NCBI RefSeq assembly: GCF_900115675.1
Contig: NZ_FOXI01000004.1
Coordinates: 62,001-126,000, forward strand
DNA length: 64,000 bases
Source: Halolamina pelagica
GTDB lineage: Archaea; Halobacteriota; Halobacteria; Halobacteriales; Haloferacaceae
Direction of reading: 5' to 3'
Under the pieces are notes generated by a model, which had not been told where the DNA came from, made no database searches, and saw only the letters and a program-made list of their open reading frames with translations. The first letter of the stretch is position 1. Each line of letters begins with the position of its first letter. Of the stretch, positions 1-8,826 are shown piece after piece. A program made the translations under genes and the position numbers.

Positions 1-189
1 TCGCAGGAACGCATCTTGCTGGCGCTCGGAGAGGGAGTCGAACGCGACAGGTTCGTACTCGGTGTCAGCAGGCTCGACCGACACCATCTCCGTCGAGCTA
101 CAGACGTACGCATCCCAGAGGAAGTAGCCGCCGACGGTAGCGAGGACGACGCCGACGGCGACGAGCAGCAGGGACCAGTGCGTTTTCAC
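1..189 (-). CDS. membrane-anchored protein, 3' end outside window
   Basis: A GTG start at 187-189 opens a frame that runs off the left edge; 63 codons are visible. Residues 4-23 form one hydrophobic helix (begins KTHWSLLLVAVGVV), followed by a polar extracytoplasmic segment with a cysteine soon after the helix. This looks like a single-span protein with an exported domain. The visible part does not identify a family and I do not assign a function. Confidence 0.6.
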   Translation of the reverse strand, partial: MKTHWSLLLVAVGVVLATVGGYFLWDAYVCSSTEMVSVEPADTEYEPVAFDSLSERQQDAFLR

Positions 190-262
190 ACTGTCCGCGG
201 ACTCTCGGTCGCCCTAAGTGCTTTCTGTCCGAAAGAGCGCCGGCGAAGCGAGTTTCGGTACC

Positions 263-1672
263 TCAGTCCTCGTCGCCGAGGATCCCGCGGTGGGTCATCT
301 TCTCCGGATCGAGCACGTCCGCGGCCTCCTCCTCGGTCAGGTAGCCTTCAGCCACAGCCACTTCCTTCACCGACTTGCCCTCGGCCAGCGCCTTCTTGGC
401 CACTTTCGACGCCTTGTCGTAGCCGATCGCGGGGTTGAGCGCCGTCGCCAGCGCCATCGAGCGCTCGACCTGGGCCTCGCAGTGCTCCTCGTTGGCCTCC
501 AGTTTCGCGACGAACTTCTCGGCGAACGTCGTCGCGCTGTTGCTCAGCAGGTCCGCAGACTCGAGGAAGTTGTGCGCGATGACGGGCTTGTAGAGGTTCA
601 GGTCGATCTGTCCCTCCGCGGCGCCCGCGGAGACGGCGGCGTCGTTGCCGACGACCTGCTTGTGGACCTGGTTCACCGCCTCGGCGACGACGGGGTTGAT
701 CTTGCCGGGCATGATGGAACTCCCGGGCTGGTTCTCGGGCTGCTCGATCTCGCCCAGGCCGTTCCGCGGCCCCGACGCCAGCAGGCGGAGGTCGTTGGCG
801 ACCTTGTTCAGGCTCCCGGCGATCACGCGCAGCGCGCCGTGGGCCTCGCTCATCGCGTCGTGGGCCGCCTGCGCCTCGAAGTGGTCGTCCGCTTCGCGGA
901 ACTCGAGGCCGGTCTCCTCGCTCATGTACTCGGCGGCAAGTTCGGGGAACTCGGGGTCGGTGTTGAGCCCCGTCCCGACCGCAGTGCCACCCAGCGCCAG
1001 TTCCGCGAGGCGCGGACGGACGCTCTCCAGTCGGTCGATCCCCTTCTCGACCTGCGTGCGGTAGCCGCCGAACTCCTGGCCGAGGCGGACGGGCGTGGCG
1101 TCCTGCAGGTGCGTGCGGCCGGTCTTGACGACGCCGTCGAACTCGCCCTCCTTCGCCGCGAGTTCGTCCCGAAGCGTCTCCAGCGCGGGGACGAGGTCCT
1201 TCTCGACGGCCTCCAGCGCGGCGACGTGCATCGCCGTCGGGATCACGTCGTTGGAGGACTGGCCGAAGTTCACGTCGTCGTTGGGGTGGACGACGCGATC
1301 GCCCACCTCGGCGCCCGCGATCTCGGCGGCGCGGTTGGCGATGACCTCGTTTGCGTTCATGTTCGAGGAGGTGCCCGAGCCGGTCTGGAACACGTCGACC
1401 GGGAACTGGTCGTCGTGCTCGCCGGCGATGACCTCGTCGGCGGCGGCGACGATGGCGTCGGCGGTCTCGGCGTCGAGGTGGCCCAGCTCGCGGTTGGCCT
1501 GCGCGGCGGCCTTCTTCACCACGCCGAGTGCGCGGACGAAGCGCCGCCCGAACACGGCGTCCGAGATCGGGAAGTTCTCGACCGCGCGCTGGGTCTGGGC
1601 GCCCCAGTAGGCGTCCGCGGGCACCTGCACTTCGCCGAGGCTGTCCTCCTCAGTTCGGTAGTCCTCGCTCAT
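263..1672 (-). CDS. fumC: fumarate hydratase, class II
   Basis: Class II fumarase of 469 aa, which interconverts fumarate and L-malate in the TCA cycle in the cytoplasm. The fumarase/aspartase superfamily signature GSSIMPGKINP lies at residues 317-327, with the GSGTSSNMN substrate loop at 98-106 and TGRTHLQDATP (catalytic-base His 188) at 184-194. Length fits the family (about 460-470 aa). Aspartase and argininosuccinate lyase share the fold, but the SS-loop and length favour fumarase. The gene is monocistronic; a BolA gene lies upstream on the same strand after a 56-nt gap. Confidence 0.95.
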   Translation of the reverse strand: MSEDYRTEEDSLGEVQVPADAYWGAQTQRAVENFPISDAVFGRRFVRALGVVKKAAAQANRELGHLDAETADAIVAAADEVIAGEHDDQFPVDVFQTGSGTSSNMNANEVIANRAAEIAGAEVGDRVVHPNDDVNFGQSSNDVIPTAMHVAALEAVEKDLVPALETLRDELAAKEGEFDGVVKTGRTHLQDATPVRLGQEFGGYRTQVEKGIDRLESVRPRLAELALGGTAVGTGLNTDPEFPELAAEYMSEETGLEFREADDHFEAQAAHDAMSEAHGALRVIAGSLNKVANDLRLLASGPRNGLGEIEQPENQPGSSIMPGKINPVVAEAVNQVHKQVVGNDAAVSAGAAEGQIDLNLYKPVIAHNFLESADLLSNSATTFAEKFVAKLEANEEHCEAQVERSMALATALNPAIGYDKASKVAKKALAEGKSVKEVAVAEGYLTEEEAADVLDPEKMTHRGILGDED

Positions 1673-1728
1673 GCGCGTTGGATCGGCCGGTGCAGCGTAA
1701 AACCCTCCGGTCGGCGGCGACCGATGCC

Positions 1729-2004
1729 TTACTCCTCGTCGGTGTTCCGCTCCGCGTACTCCTCGGGCGTGTACGTCTCGATCTCAAGTGCGTGGACGCT
1801 GTCGGTCATCTCCTCGCCCACGGCGTCGTACACCATCTGGTGTTGTGCGACCAGCGTCTCGCCCTCGAACGCCGGCGAGACGACGACCGCGGCGAAGTGG
1901 GCGTCCTGGTGGTTCCGGTCGTGGTGCGCCCGGGGGAGGTCGACCGTCGCCTCCGCGTCGGGGATCTCGGCCTCGATGATGGCTTCGAGTTCGTCGGTCT
2001 CCAT
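1729..2004 (-). CDS. BolA family protein
   Basis: A 91-aa protein starting METDELEAII. It carries the BolA core: a loop around FEGETLV, then HQMVYDAVGEEM and the C-terminal VHALEIETYTPEE typical of the family. BolA proteins partner monothiol glutaredoxins in iron-sulfur cluster handling; that role is family knowledge, not visible here. The frame stays open far upstream, but the ATG at 2002-2004 gives the expected family length. It lies directly upstream of fumC on the same strand. Fumarase class II has no Fe-S cluster, so any functional link is weak. Confidence 0.85.
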   Translation of the reverse strand: METDELEAIIEAEIPDAEATVDLPRAHHDRNHQDAHFAAVVVSPAFEGETLVAQHQMVYDAVGEEMTDSVHALEIETYTPEEYAERNTDEE

Positions 2005-2100
2005 ACTCCACTCCCGGGGTGCAACGGGGAAAAGCCGGTCGGTGGATGCAGACCGGCGGGGGCACGGAGGGTCACACTCAAGCCGGCGGCCCGTCCACCC

Positions 2101-2571
2101 GTGTCCGTGTCCGCCGCCGACCCCGCAGCCGCCGCGCGAGCGCACCTGCTCGATACGCACGCTGACACCCTCGACGCCGTGCTCGCCGCCGCCGACACGG
2201 TGGCGGCGGACTGGAACCCTCTCGACGACGGCCGGCCGGCGACCGCCGAGCGCGACCAACTGGTCGACGGGCTGCGTTCGGAACTCGCCGACGGTGGCGT
2301 GCTCGAGACGCTCCCCGAGACGCTCGTGTCGGCCGTCGACGCCGCGGGGTACGCGCTGCCAGCGACGCCGGTGCCCGCGCCGCCGTACGTCGTGCTCACC
2401 ACCACGGGCCCGGTGCTGCGCGGGACAGTCGACGACGGCCGGCTCGTCGTCAGAATCGACTGTTTCGAGATCGTCCGACAGCCCGACGGCGTCGACGCCC
2501 CCGTCGCGTACGCCCACCGGGCGGCGTCGCCGGACGCGGCGCTGTCGGTCTCGTTCGTGGCGCCGGAGTAG
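2101..2571 (+). CDS. conserved haloarchaeal protein, function unknown
   Basis: A 156-aa acidic protein starting at a GTG (2101; a second in-frame GTG lies six bases on). The N-terminal half is helical and rich in Ala/Asp (DTLDAVLAAADTVAADWNP). The C-terminal half is beta-rich with a pattern PPYVVLTTTGPVLRGTV followed by RLVVRIDCFEI. It has no membrane segment and no recognised catalytic motif. It is convergent with the FEN1 gene, whose stop lies 10 nt away. I do not recognise a characterised family. Confidence 0.7.
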   Translation: MSVSAADPAAAARAHLLDTHADTLDAVLAAADTVAADWNPLDDGRPATAERDQLVDGLRSELADGGVLETLPETLVSAVDAAGYALPATPVPAPPYVVLTTTGPVLRGTVDDGRLVVRIDCFEIVRQPDGVDAPVAYAHRAASPDAALSVSFVAPE

Positions 2572-2581
2572 GGGCCCCAGC

Positions 2582-3562
2582 CTACGTCCAGTCGTCCAGC
2601 CCGGTCTGGACCAGCGACTCCTCGATTCGCTCGAAGCCGCGCTCGACCTCGTCGGCGTCGACCTCCCACTCGTCGACGACGTACGCGCGGGCGGCGTCGA
2701 TGTCGGGGTCAACGTCCAGATCCACATCGTACTCGTCGGTGACCGGCGGGTCGAAGAACAGCTCCCGGATCCGGTCGGCGTTCTCGACGTACACGTCGTC
2801 GGCCTCCATCACGCCCCAGATGTCGCCGTGCTCCTTCACCGCTTTCACGGCGGTCTTGGGGCCGTAGCCGCTGACGCCCTCGTTGAAGTCGGTGCCCATC
2901 AGCAGCGCCACGTCGACGAGCTGTTCGTAGGTGATCCCGTGCTCGTCGAGGGTCGCCTGCAGGTCCATCAGCTCCGGGTCTCCCTTCGAGGTGAGTTGGC
3001 GCAGCGTCCGCGGTGCGCCGAAAACCATCGTGTCGTAGTCCTCGCTGCCGGCGTAGTCCACGTCGCCCCGGGCGGCCATGTGGGCACACTGGGCCTCACC
3101 CTCCGCCGGCGCCTCGATGTACGGCACGTCCAATCGGTCCAACAGCCCGCGCGTGGTCTCGTGGATGGTGTCGGTCAGGCGCTGGGTCCGGGCGTCCAGC
3201 CGTGCGGCCTCGACGCCGTCGCCGGCCGCCGCGGCTTCCTTCCGGCGTTCCTCCGCCTTCTCGCGCTGTTCGCGCCGGCGCTCCACCTCGTCGCTCTTGA
3301 GGTCGGTGACGCCGCCGTCGAAGACGAGCACCGGCGTCACGTCGTGTTCGAAGAACTTCGGCAGCCCCTGTACGACGCCGACGAGGTTCGCGACCTCCTC
3401 GCCCGATCCGGTGGTGTACACCGAGTCGGCGGTGAACTTCACCGTCGTCGTGAGGTAGCGATAGAGCCAGTTGTGCGCGTCGACGGCGACGACGCTGCCG
3501 GCGAGCGAGTCGAAGGAGACCTCCTCGATCGCGGCCACGTCGCGGAGATCCGCGTTGCCCAT
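2582..3562 (-). CDS. fen: flap endonuclease 1
   Basis: Archaeal FEN1 (326 aa), the structure-specific 5' nuclease that removes flaps during Okazaki-fragment maturation and repair. The N-terminal nuclease region has [14 protein letters not shown] near residue 25. The metal-binding acidic cluster is in [14 protein letters not shown] and [14 protein letters not shown], and the helix-3-turn-helix in [18 protein letters not shown]. The last residues QTGLDDWT resemble a degenerate PIP box for the PCNA clamp. Length matches archaeal FEN1. A short gap separates it from the GNAT gene upstream. Confidence 0.95.
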   Translation of the reverse strand: MGNADLRDVAAIEEVSFDSLAGSVVAVDAHNWLYRYLTTTVKFTADSVYTTGSGEEVANLVGVVQGLPKFFEHDVTPVLVFDGGVTDLKSDEVERRREQREKAEERRKEAAAAGDGVEAARLDARTQRLTDTIHETTRGLLDRLDVPYIEAPAEGEAQCAHMAARGDVDYAGSEDYDTMVFGAPRTLRQLTSKGDPELMDLQATLDEHGITYEQLVDVALLMGTDFNEGVSGYGPKTAVKAVKEHGDIWGVMEADDVYVENADRIRELFFDPPVTDEYDVDLDVDPDIDAARAYVVDEWEVDADEVERGFERIEESLVQTGLDDWT

Positions 3563-3607
3563 GGGCCGCGTAGCCGACGAGCGGGCTTGAAGGTGGAGGT
3601 TCGGCGG

Positions 3608-4258
3608 TCAGGCCTCCGGGAGGTCGGCGGCGCCGTCGTCGCGGCTCGGTACCCCCACGAGTTCCGGCGCCCCGTCGCCCTCGTGGCGGTCGAGGAACGC
3701 GCGCTCGTCGTCGCTCAGGTCGCGGTCCTCGTCGGTGCGGAACGTGTCCAGCCCGCACTGGTAGGTCGCGGCGTCGCGCTGGCCGGGGCGTTCGAGCACC
3801 AGCTCCGCGAGCCCGGTCTCCCGGCCGGTGAACACGAACCCGGCCTTGTAGAGCGCGTGGTAGGCGAAGGGGTTGTTGACCGCGATCCGGCAGCGCCGGT
3901 ACCCCCGGTCCGCGGCGCGCTCGGCGACGAACGCGGCGAGCCGGGCGCCGATCCCCTCCCCACGGCGGTCGTGGCGGGTGGTGATGTACCGGATCCACAG
4001 CACGCCCGGGTCGGTACGGTCCTCGTTGAACGCGGCGGCGGCGACCACGTCGCGCTCGAAGGGGTCGTCCTCGCTCCCCGGTTCGGGGCGCTCCACGTCA
4101 GCGTCGACGCGCGGCGGCGCTGCGCGTGGCCCCCCCGGGTCGCGGGCGACGGCTTTCCCCGTGTTGGACATGACGAACTTCCCCGCGTAGCTGAACTCCC
4201 GGAAGTCGAGCCGGAGCGTCGGCCCCGTCTCCGGCCAGCCCAGCAGCGCGAACTCCAT
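3608..4258 (-). CDS. GNAT family N-acetyltransferase
   Basis: A 216-aa protein whose central part shows the GNAT acetyl-CoA loop RRGEGIGARLAAFV, followed by RCRIAVNNPFAYHALYKAGF, the usual beta5-alpha4 segment. The N-terminal ~90 residues are a less typical region (MEFALLGWPETGPTLRLDF), and an acidic tail of ~45 residues follows the domain. The acceptor is unknown. The ATG at 4256-4258 was chosen because a TATA-like element sits 26 nt upstream and the protein then begins with a good beta strand. Confidence 0.85.
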   Translation of the reverse strand: MEFALLGWPETGPTLRLDFREFSYAGKFVMSNTGKAVARDPGGPRAAPPRVDADVERPEPGSEDDPFERDVVAAAAFNEDRTDPGVLWIRYITTRHDRRGEGIGARLAAFVAERAADRGYRRCRIAVNNPFAYHALYKAGFVFTGRETGLAELVLERPGQRDAATYQCGLDTFRTDEDRDLSDDERAFLDRHEGDGAPELVGVPSRDDGAADLPEA

Positions 4259-4280
4259 GTCCGACCGAAACGGCTGGATC

Positions 4281-4288
4281 CTTATGAG
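4281..4288 (-). promoter_or_regulatory. TATA-like element of the GNAT gene
   Basis: Read on the minus strand this is CTCATAAG, centred 26 nt upstream of the ATG at 4258, the distance expected for a leaderless haloarchaeal transcript. The divergent methyltransferase gene begins about 50 nt to the other side. Confidence 0.5.
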
Positions 4289-4336
4289 CGTTCGCTCGTC
4301 CGAGGGTTGATTCCGTCGGGGCACCAAGCCCCCGCA

Positions 4337-4930
4337 ATGACTGGCTGGCTGGGGCGGGGCGACGTGCAGTTCTTCGACCGTGTCGCACGGCTCTACGACG
4401 TGTTCATGCCGCCCTCGGGGACCGACTGGGCGACCGCGGCGTTCGACTTCGCGGATCGGCCGGTCGAGCGCGTGCTGGATCTCGCGGGCGGCACCGGTCG
4501 GGTCTCGGCGGCGCTCGCTCACGACTACGACCCCGTGGTCGCCGACGTATCCGCGGGGATGCTCACTCGAGCACACGACCGCGGGCTTCCGACCGTCCGC
4601 GCGGACGCGGGCCGCCTCCCGCTCCGTGACGACGCCGTCGACGCCGCGGTCGTCGTCGACGCCTACCACCACCTCCCCGACCGCGCGGCCGCGATCCGGG
4701 AGGCCGCACGGGTCGTCGCGCCGGGTGGCGTCGTGGTGATCCGGGACTTCGACCCCACCACGCTCCCGGGCCGGGGGATCGCGGCGAGCGAGGCGCTGTT
4801 CGGGATGGACTCGGAGTTCGTGGCCGCCGACGCCGCGGCGCAGGCCCTCACGCGGGCCGGACTACAGGCTCGCGTGCTCGACCGCGGCACCGTCTACACG
4901 GCCGTGGGCCGCGTCCCCCGGGCGGACTGA
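4337..4930 (+). CDS. class I SAM-dependent methyltransferase
   Basis: A 197-aa Methyltransf_11-type protein. SAM motif I is VLDLAGGTGRVSAAL near residue 45, motif II is around PVVADVSAGML, and the post-motif region reads VVDAYHHLPDRAAAIREAARV. It resembles the UbiE-like class acting on small molecules or lipids, but the substrate cannot be read from the sequence. The ATG at 4337 gives the usual family N-terminus (FFDRVARLYDVFMP). It is divergent from the acetyltransferase gene. Confidence 0.88.
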   Translation: MTGWLGRGDVQFFDRVARLYDVFMPPSGTDWATAAFDFADRPVERVLDLAGGTGRVSAALAHDYDPVVADVSAGMLTRAHDRGLPTVRADAGRLPLRDDAVDAAVVVDAYHHLPDRAAAIREAARVVAPGGVVVIRDFDPTTLPGRGIAASEALFGMDSEFVAADAAAQALTRAGLQARVLDRGTVYTAVGRVPRAD

Positions 4931-4979
4931 TCGGAACTGGAGCGAAGGAGTCAGTACGGAGGAGGGGAAAGCCGGGCCC

Positions 4980-5384
4980 ATGAGCGAGTCGTTCCTCTCG
5001 AAACGGGTCGACCGGTCGGCCGCGCCGCTTCTGGTCGGCGACGTGATCGCGATCGTCGCGGTGATCGCGATAGGTATGGAGTTCGGGCACAACACCCTCA
5101 CCGGACCGATCGCGCTGGCCGAGACCGCCGCGCCCTTCCTCGTCGGCTGGGCCGTGGCGAGCGTCCCGATCGGCGCCTACTCCGCCGGCGCCGCCGAGTC
5201 GGCCAAGGCCGCGGTGCCGCTGGCGCTCCGCTCGTGGGTGCCGGCAGCGGTCGTCGGTGTGTTCCTGCGCGGACTGCTGCAGACCGACCTCGATCAGGGG
5301 CTGCTGGTCTTCCTCGCCGTGATGCTGGTCACCGGCGGCGTCGCGCTGGGCGGCTGGCGCTGGGTCGCGTTCAAGCTCCGGTAG
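4980..5384 (+). CDS. DUF3054-family membrane protein
   Basis: A 134-aa protein with four predicted hydrophobic helices: around LLVGDVIAIVAVIAIG, AETAAPFLVGWAVASV, WVPAAVVGVFLRGLL and LLVFLAVMLVTGGVAL. The N-terminal arrangement and the size fit the DUF3054 family of small membrane proteins in actinobacteria and haloarchaea; function unknown. A purine-rich AGGAGGGG lies about 12-18 nt upstream of the ATG and may act as a weak ribosome site. It follows the methyltransferase gene on the same strand. Confidence 0.8.
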   Translation: MSESFLSKRVDRSAAPLLVGDVIAIVAVIAIGMEFGHNTLTGPIALAETAAPFLVGWAVASVPIGAYSAGAAESAKAAVPLALRSWVPAAVVGVFLRGLLQTDLDQGLLVFLAVMLVTGGVALGGWRWVAFKLR

Positions 5385-5547
5385 CCGGCGACGCCGTTCC
5401 CCGGCTGGTTCGTCAGTGGCACTCCGCCGGTCGACGCGCCGCGACCAGCCGGACATAAGTTACAAGAATTCATTAAGGCGGTTCGGCAGAGGTCCCGAAA
5501 AGGTCACCTGTGGCCACGATTCGGGTTACCTCGACTACCGGAGTAAC

Positions 5548-5555
5548 AATTAATA
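5548..5555 (+). promoter_or_regulatory. TATA-like element of the 76-aa membrane protein gene
   Basis: AATTAATA lies about 30 nt before the ATG at 5584 in an AT-rich island that contrasts with the surrounding GC-rich sequence. Confidence 0.5.
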
Positions 5556-5583
5556 CCGACGCTGCCAAAGGTTTCACCGGAGT

Positions 5584-5814
5584 ATGACTGGCTACTACGA
5601 CTACGTACTGGCCCTGATTCCGGCGGTGTTGATCGGAGTGACGGCAGCGCTCTCGCTCCTCGGGATCCCCTTGCGTGGGGCCCTGTTCCTCGGGGCGGGG
5701 GCGTCGACGGTCGTAGTCGGCCACGCGCTGTTCGTGCGGACCCCGGTGGCCGACGAGCGCCGGACGCCCGACGCGCCGGCCCGCTCGGAGCCGCCGGCGT
5801 CGAACGCGGACTGA
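5584..5814 (+). CDS. small two-helix membrane protein
   Basis: A 76-aa protein, MTGYYDYVLALIPAVLIGVT at the start, with two hydrophobic helices (about residues 7-26 and 30-50) and a polar Asp/Ala/Pro-rich tail facing one side. No known motif. Its own TATA-like element upstream and the sharp AT-to-GC transition support a real gene. The 199-base gap before it holds only that AT-rich promoter region. Confidence 0.7.
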   Translation: MTGYYDYVLALIPAVLIGVTAALSLLGIPLRGALFLGAGASTVVVGHALFVRTPVADERRTPDAPARSEPPASNAD

Positions 5815-5854
5815 TCGACGCGGACGCTGTTTCTCGACCGGGGTCGGCAAGTAC

Positions 5855-5862
5855 GCTTTAGA
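5855..5862 (+). promoter_or_regulatory. TATA-like element of the OCD-family gene
   Basis: GCTTTAGA is centred 28 nt before the ATG at 5886, consistent with a leaderless transcript. Confidence 0.5.
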
Positions 5863-5885
5863 CGGTCGCCGCCCACGGTTCGGGT

Positions 5886-6884
5886 ATGACCGAGACGCTG
5901 TTCCTGCGCAGTGACGAACTCGACGGCCTCGCGACGCCGGCGGAGTTCGTCGACGCCGTCCGCGAGGGGTACCGCCAGCGCGGCGAGGGCGCCGCCGCCG
6001 AACCCCGCACCAAACTCGGCAGCGAGGAGCCCCCGGGGATGCTGACCACCTACGGTGCGGTATTGCCCGATACGGGGGCCATGGGTGGCTACATGTACAG
6101 CGCCGGCTTCGCCGAGCGCGACGCGTGGTTCGCGACGCCGCTGTTCGACGCCGAGTCCGGCGAGCCGCTGGCGCTGCTCGACGGCGCGTCGATGAACCCG
6201 TTCAAGACCGGCGCGACGGGCGCCGTCGGCGTCGACGCGCTCGCCCGTGCGGACGCCAGTAGCGTCGCCGTCATCGGTTCGGGTTCCCAGGCCCGGGGCC
6301 AACTCCGCTGTACGGCCGAGGTCCGCGACCTGGAGACGGTCTGGGTTTACTCCCCGACCAAGGAGTCCCGCGAGGAGTTCGCCGGGGGGATGAACGAACG
6401 CCTCGACGCCTCCGTCGCCGCCGTGGCCTCCCCCGCCGCCGCGATCGAGGACGCCGACGTGGTGATCACCGCGACCACCGCCTCCGAGCCGGTGTTCGAC
6501 GGCGACGACCTCGCGCCCGGCACGCACGTCACCGCGATGGGGCAGTACGACCCTGACAAGCGCGAACTCGACGCGACCACCATCGAGCGCGCCACGTACG
6601 TCCCGGACCTCCGGGCCCGCGCGACGCAGGACGCCGGCTCGTTCCTCCACGCACTGGAGGCGGGCGTCGTCGACGAGGACCACGTCCACGCCGAGCTCGG
6701 CGAGGTGGTCGCCGGCGAGGCGGAGGGCCGAACCGACGAGGGGGAGATCACGGTGTTCGACTCCGGCGGTACCGGGATCGAGACGGTCGCCGGCGCGTAC
6801 CTGCTCTACGAGAAAGCCGTCGAGGCGGGACTGGGCGAGACGATCGACTTCTCGCCGGCGAGTCAGGCGCTGACCGGCGAGTGA
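5886..6884 (+). CDS. ornithine cyclodeaminase / mu-crystallin family protein
   Basis: A 332-aa member of the OCD/mu-crystallin family of NAD(P)-dependent amino or imino acid enzymes. The dinucleotide-binding loop is VAVIGSGSQARGQLRC near residues 121-136, and KTGATGAVGVDALAR precedes it as usual. Members include archaeal alanine dehydrogenase, ornithine cyclodeaminase and ketimine reductases; I cannot choose between them here. No operon partner is obvious; the next gene is a membrane protein 10 nt downstream. Confidence 0.88.
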   Translation: MTETLFLRSDELDGLATPAEFVDAVREGYRQRGEGAAAEPRTKLGSEEPPGMLTTYGAVLPDTGAMGGYMYSAGFAERDAWFATPLFDAESGEPLALLDGASMNPFKTGATGAVGVDALARADASSVAVIGSGSQARGQLRCTAEVRDLETVWVYSPTKESREEFAGGMNERLDASVAAVASPAAAIEDADVVITATTASEPVFDGDDLAPGTHVTAMGQYDPDKRELDATTIERATYVPDLRARATQDAGSFLHALEAGVVDEDHVHAELGEVVAGEAEGRTDEGEITVFDSGGTGIETVAGAYLLYEKAVEAGLGETIDFSPASQALTGE

Positions 6885-6894
6885 GCGTGGACTC

Positions 6895-7269
6895 GTGTTC
6901 GACCGGCTGTTCCCCGGCTGGACCGCGCCGGGACTTCTCGCCGCGCTGGTCGCCCTCCGGACGCTCCGTAACGTCGCGCTGACGGCGTCGATGGGTGAGG
7001 CGTCGGACTCCCCTGTCGCCGTGCTCGTTGGCGCGGCGCTGACGCTCGCCTCGTTCGTGCTCACCGTCGGCGTCCTGCGCGGGACGTTCGGACTCACCCT
7101 CAGCCACGTCGAGAGCCTCCTGCAGGTGGCGCTGCTGGTACTCGCTGCGGCCGTCGTCCGCCGCGGAGACGGGGACGGGCGGCGGCGGGCCGTCGTCGCC
7201 GGCGTCGCCGCGGTGCTGCTGTACCTGTTCTCGATCCCGCTGTTCGGCGAGGCGACGGTGGCGCCGTAG
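6895..7269 (+). CDS. four-helix membrane protein, function unknown
   Basis: A 124-aa hydrophobic protein from a GTG start at 6895, ten bases after the preceding stop, suggesting co-transcription. Hydrophobic helices lie around GLLAALVALRTLRNVAL, VAVLVGAALTLASFVL, LLQVALLVLAAAVV and VAGVAAVLLYLFSI. No catalytic or transport motif is visible. Confidence 0.65.
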   Translation: MFDRLFPGWTAPGLLAALVALRTLRNVALTASMGEASDSPVAVLVGAALTLASFVLTVGVLRGTFGLTLSHVESLLQVALLVLAAAVVRRGDGDGRRRAVVAGVAAVLLYLFSIPLFGEATVAP

Positions 7270-7422
7270 TCGACGGCCGCCGGCGGATCGCGGTCGCAGT
7301 TCGGAGGAAGAAATCGCCGCGGGAACCCGCCCGACGACAGGTATAACCCACCGTATCGCCTCGTTTCGAACGAGCGGAGCGACCGCCACACATCACCATT
7401 CAGCCCGGATCGGGCACCCACC

Positions 7423-8823
7423 ATGCAAGACACAGCCAAGTACCTCATTCACGCGAAGCTATCGGCGGACGGAGTGATCGAGCGGAGCGACGTCGTCGGC
7501 GCGGTGTTCGGCCAGACCGAGGGTCTGCTCGGCGACGAGATGGACCTGCGGGACCTGCAGGACTCCTCGAAGGTCGGCCGCATCGACGTGAGCGTCGAGA
7601 CCGAGGGGGGGCAGTCCTTCGGCGACGTGACCATCGCCTCCTCGCTCGACAAGGTCGAGACCGCGATCCTCGCGGCGTCGCTGGAGACCATCTCCCGGGT
7701 CGGCCCCTGCCAGGCCCGGATCGAAGTCACGAACATCGAGGACGTGCGCGCCGCCAAGCGCCGCATCGTCGTCCAGCGCGCCAAGGAACTGCTCGCGAAC
7801 TCCTTCGAGGAGACCGTCCTCACCAGTGACGAACTCCACGAGGAGGTCCGCGAGTCGGTCCGCGCCGGCGAGATGAACCAGTACGAGGGGCTCCCGGCCG
7901 GCCCCAACGTCGAAGACGGCGACGCCATCGTCGTCGTCGAGGGGCGAGCGGACGTGGCCCGCCTGCTCGAGTTCGGCGTGAAAAACGCCGTCGCCGTCGA
8001 GGGGACGAACGTCCCCGACGCGGTCGCCGAACTCACGGAGGAGCGAACGACCACCGCCTTCCTCGACGGCGACCGCGGCGGCCAACTCATCCTGCGCGAA
8101 CTCGGGCAGGTCGGCGACGTCGACTTCGTCGCGTTCGCGCCCGAGGGGCGATCCGTCGAGGAGCTCCCCCGCGGCGAGCTGCTCGCCGCGCTCCGGGAGA
8201 AGACGCCCTACGAGGTGTACGAGCGCGCCCGGCAGGCCGGCGACCCCGACTCCGCCCGCGAGGTCGCGACCGGCGGATCGAGCGGCGAGACGGCCGAGAC
8301 CGCGCCCGTCGTCGACGGCGAGGCGCCGCCGCTACGTGACGACGGGCGCTCGGCGCCCGCGAACCGATCGCCCGACTCCGGTGGGGGGGCCGAGTCGGAC
8401 GGTCGTCCCGGTGACGAGGCAGCCGCGTCGACGGCAGACCGCAGCTCGGCGGCGATAGCCCAACCGTCGCTCGTCGACCAGGTCGAAGACGCCGACACGA
8501 CCGACTCCCCGGACGAGAGCGCCGAGGCGTCGGCGACGCTGCGCGACCACGTCCGAGAGGTCGTTGGCGAGAACGCCGGTACGGTCCGGCTGCTCGACGA
8601 CGACTGGGAGCCGCTGACCGAGGCGCCTGCCACCGACGCCTACGAGACCGTCGACGGCGCCGAGAGCGCCCACGCGCTGGTGCTCGACGGCGAACTCGAC
8701 CAGCGCACGCTCGACGCCGCGGCCGACCGGGACCTCCAGCACGCCGTCGCCCGGACGACCGGCGAGTTCGTCAAACAGCCCGCGACCCCGCACGTGCGGC
8801 CGGTCGACGGGTTCCTCACCTGA
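7423..8823 (+). CDS. dnaG: archaeal DnaG-type primase
   Basis: A 466-aa archaeal DnaG homologue. The Toprim domain (about residues 167-245) shows IVVVEGRADVARLLEFG with the conserved Glu 173 and, later, AFLDGDRGG with the DxD-type acidic pair. The N-terminal ~165 residues match the archaeal family (start MQDTAKYLIHAKL). In archaea this protein associates with the RNA exosome and can prime; which role dominates is not visible. Residues ~280-370 form a long acidic, low-complexity linker before a conserved C-terminal segment (about 375-466). Confidence 0.95.
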   Translation: MQDTAKYLIHAKLSADGVIERSDVVGAVFGQTEGLLGDEMDLRDLQDSSKVGRIDVSVETEGGQSFGDVTIASSLDKVETAILAASLETISRVGPCQARIEVTNIEDVRAAKRRIVVQRAKELLANSFEETVLTSDELHEEVRESVRAGEMNQYEGLPAGPNVEDGDAIVVVEGRADVARLLEFGVKNAVAVEGTNVPDAVAELTEERTTTAFLDGDRGGQLILRELGQVGDVDFVAFAPEGRSVEELPRGELLAALREKTPYEVYERARQAGDPDSAREVATGGSSGETAETAPVVDGEAPPLRDDGRSAPANRSPDSGGGAESDGRPGDEAAASTADRSSAAIAQPSLVDQVEDADTTDSPDESAEASATLRDHVREVVGENAGTVRLLDDDWEPLTEAPATDAYETVDGAESAHALVLDGELDQRTLDAAADRDLQHAVARTTGEFVKQPATPHVRPVDGFLT

Positions 8824-8826
8824 TCG

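Noticed and set aside
218-4930. A 1570-codon open frame on the plus strand across fumC, BolA, FEN1 and the acetyltransferase genes
   Set aside because: It is the antisense shadow of GC-rich genes, with Arg/Val/Leu-rich low-complexity translation; only its last 197 codons are a real methyltransferase.
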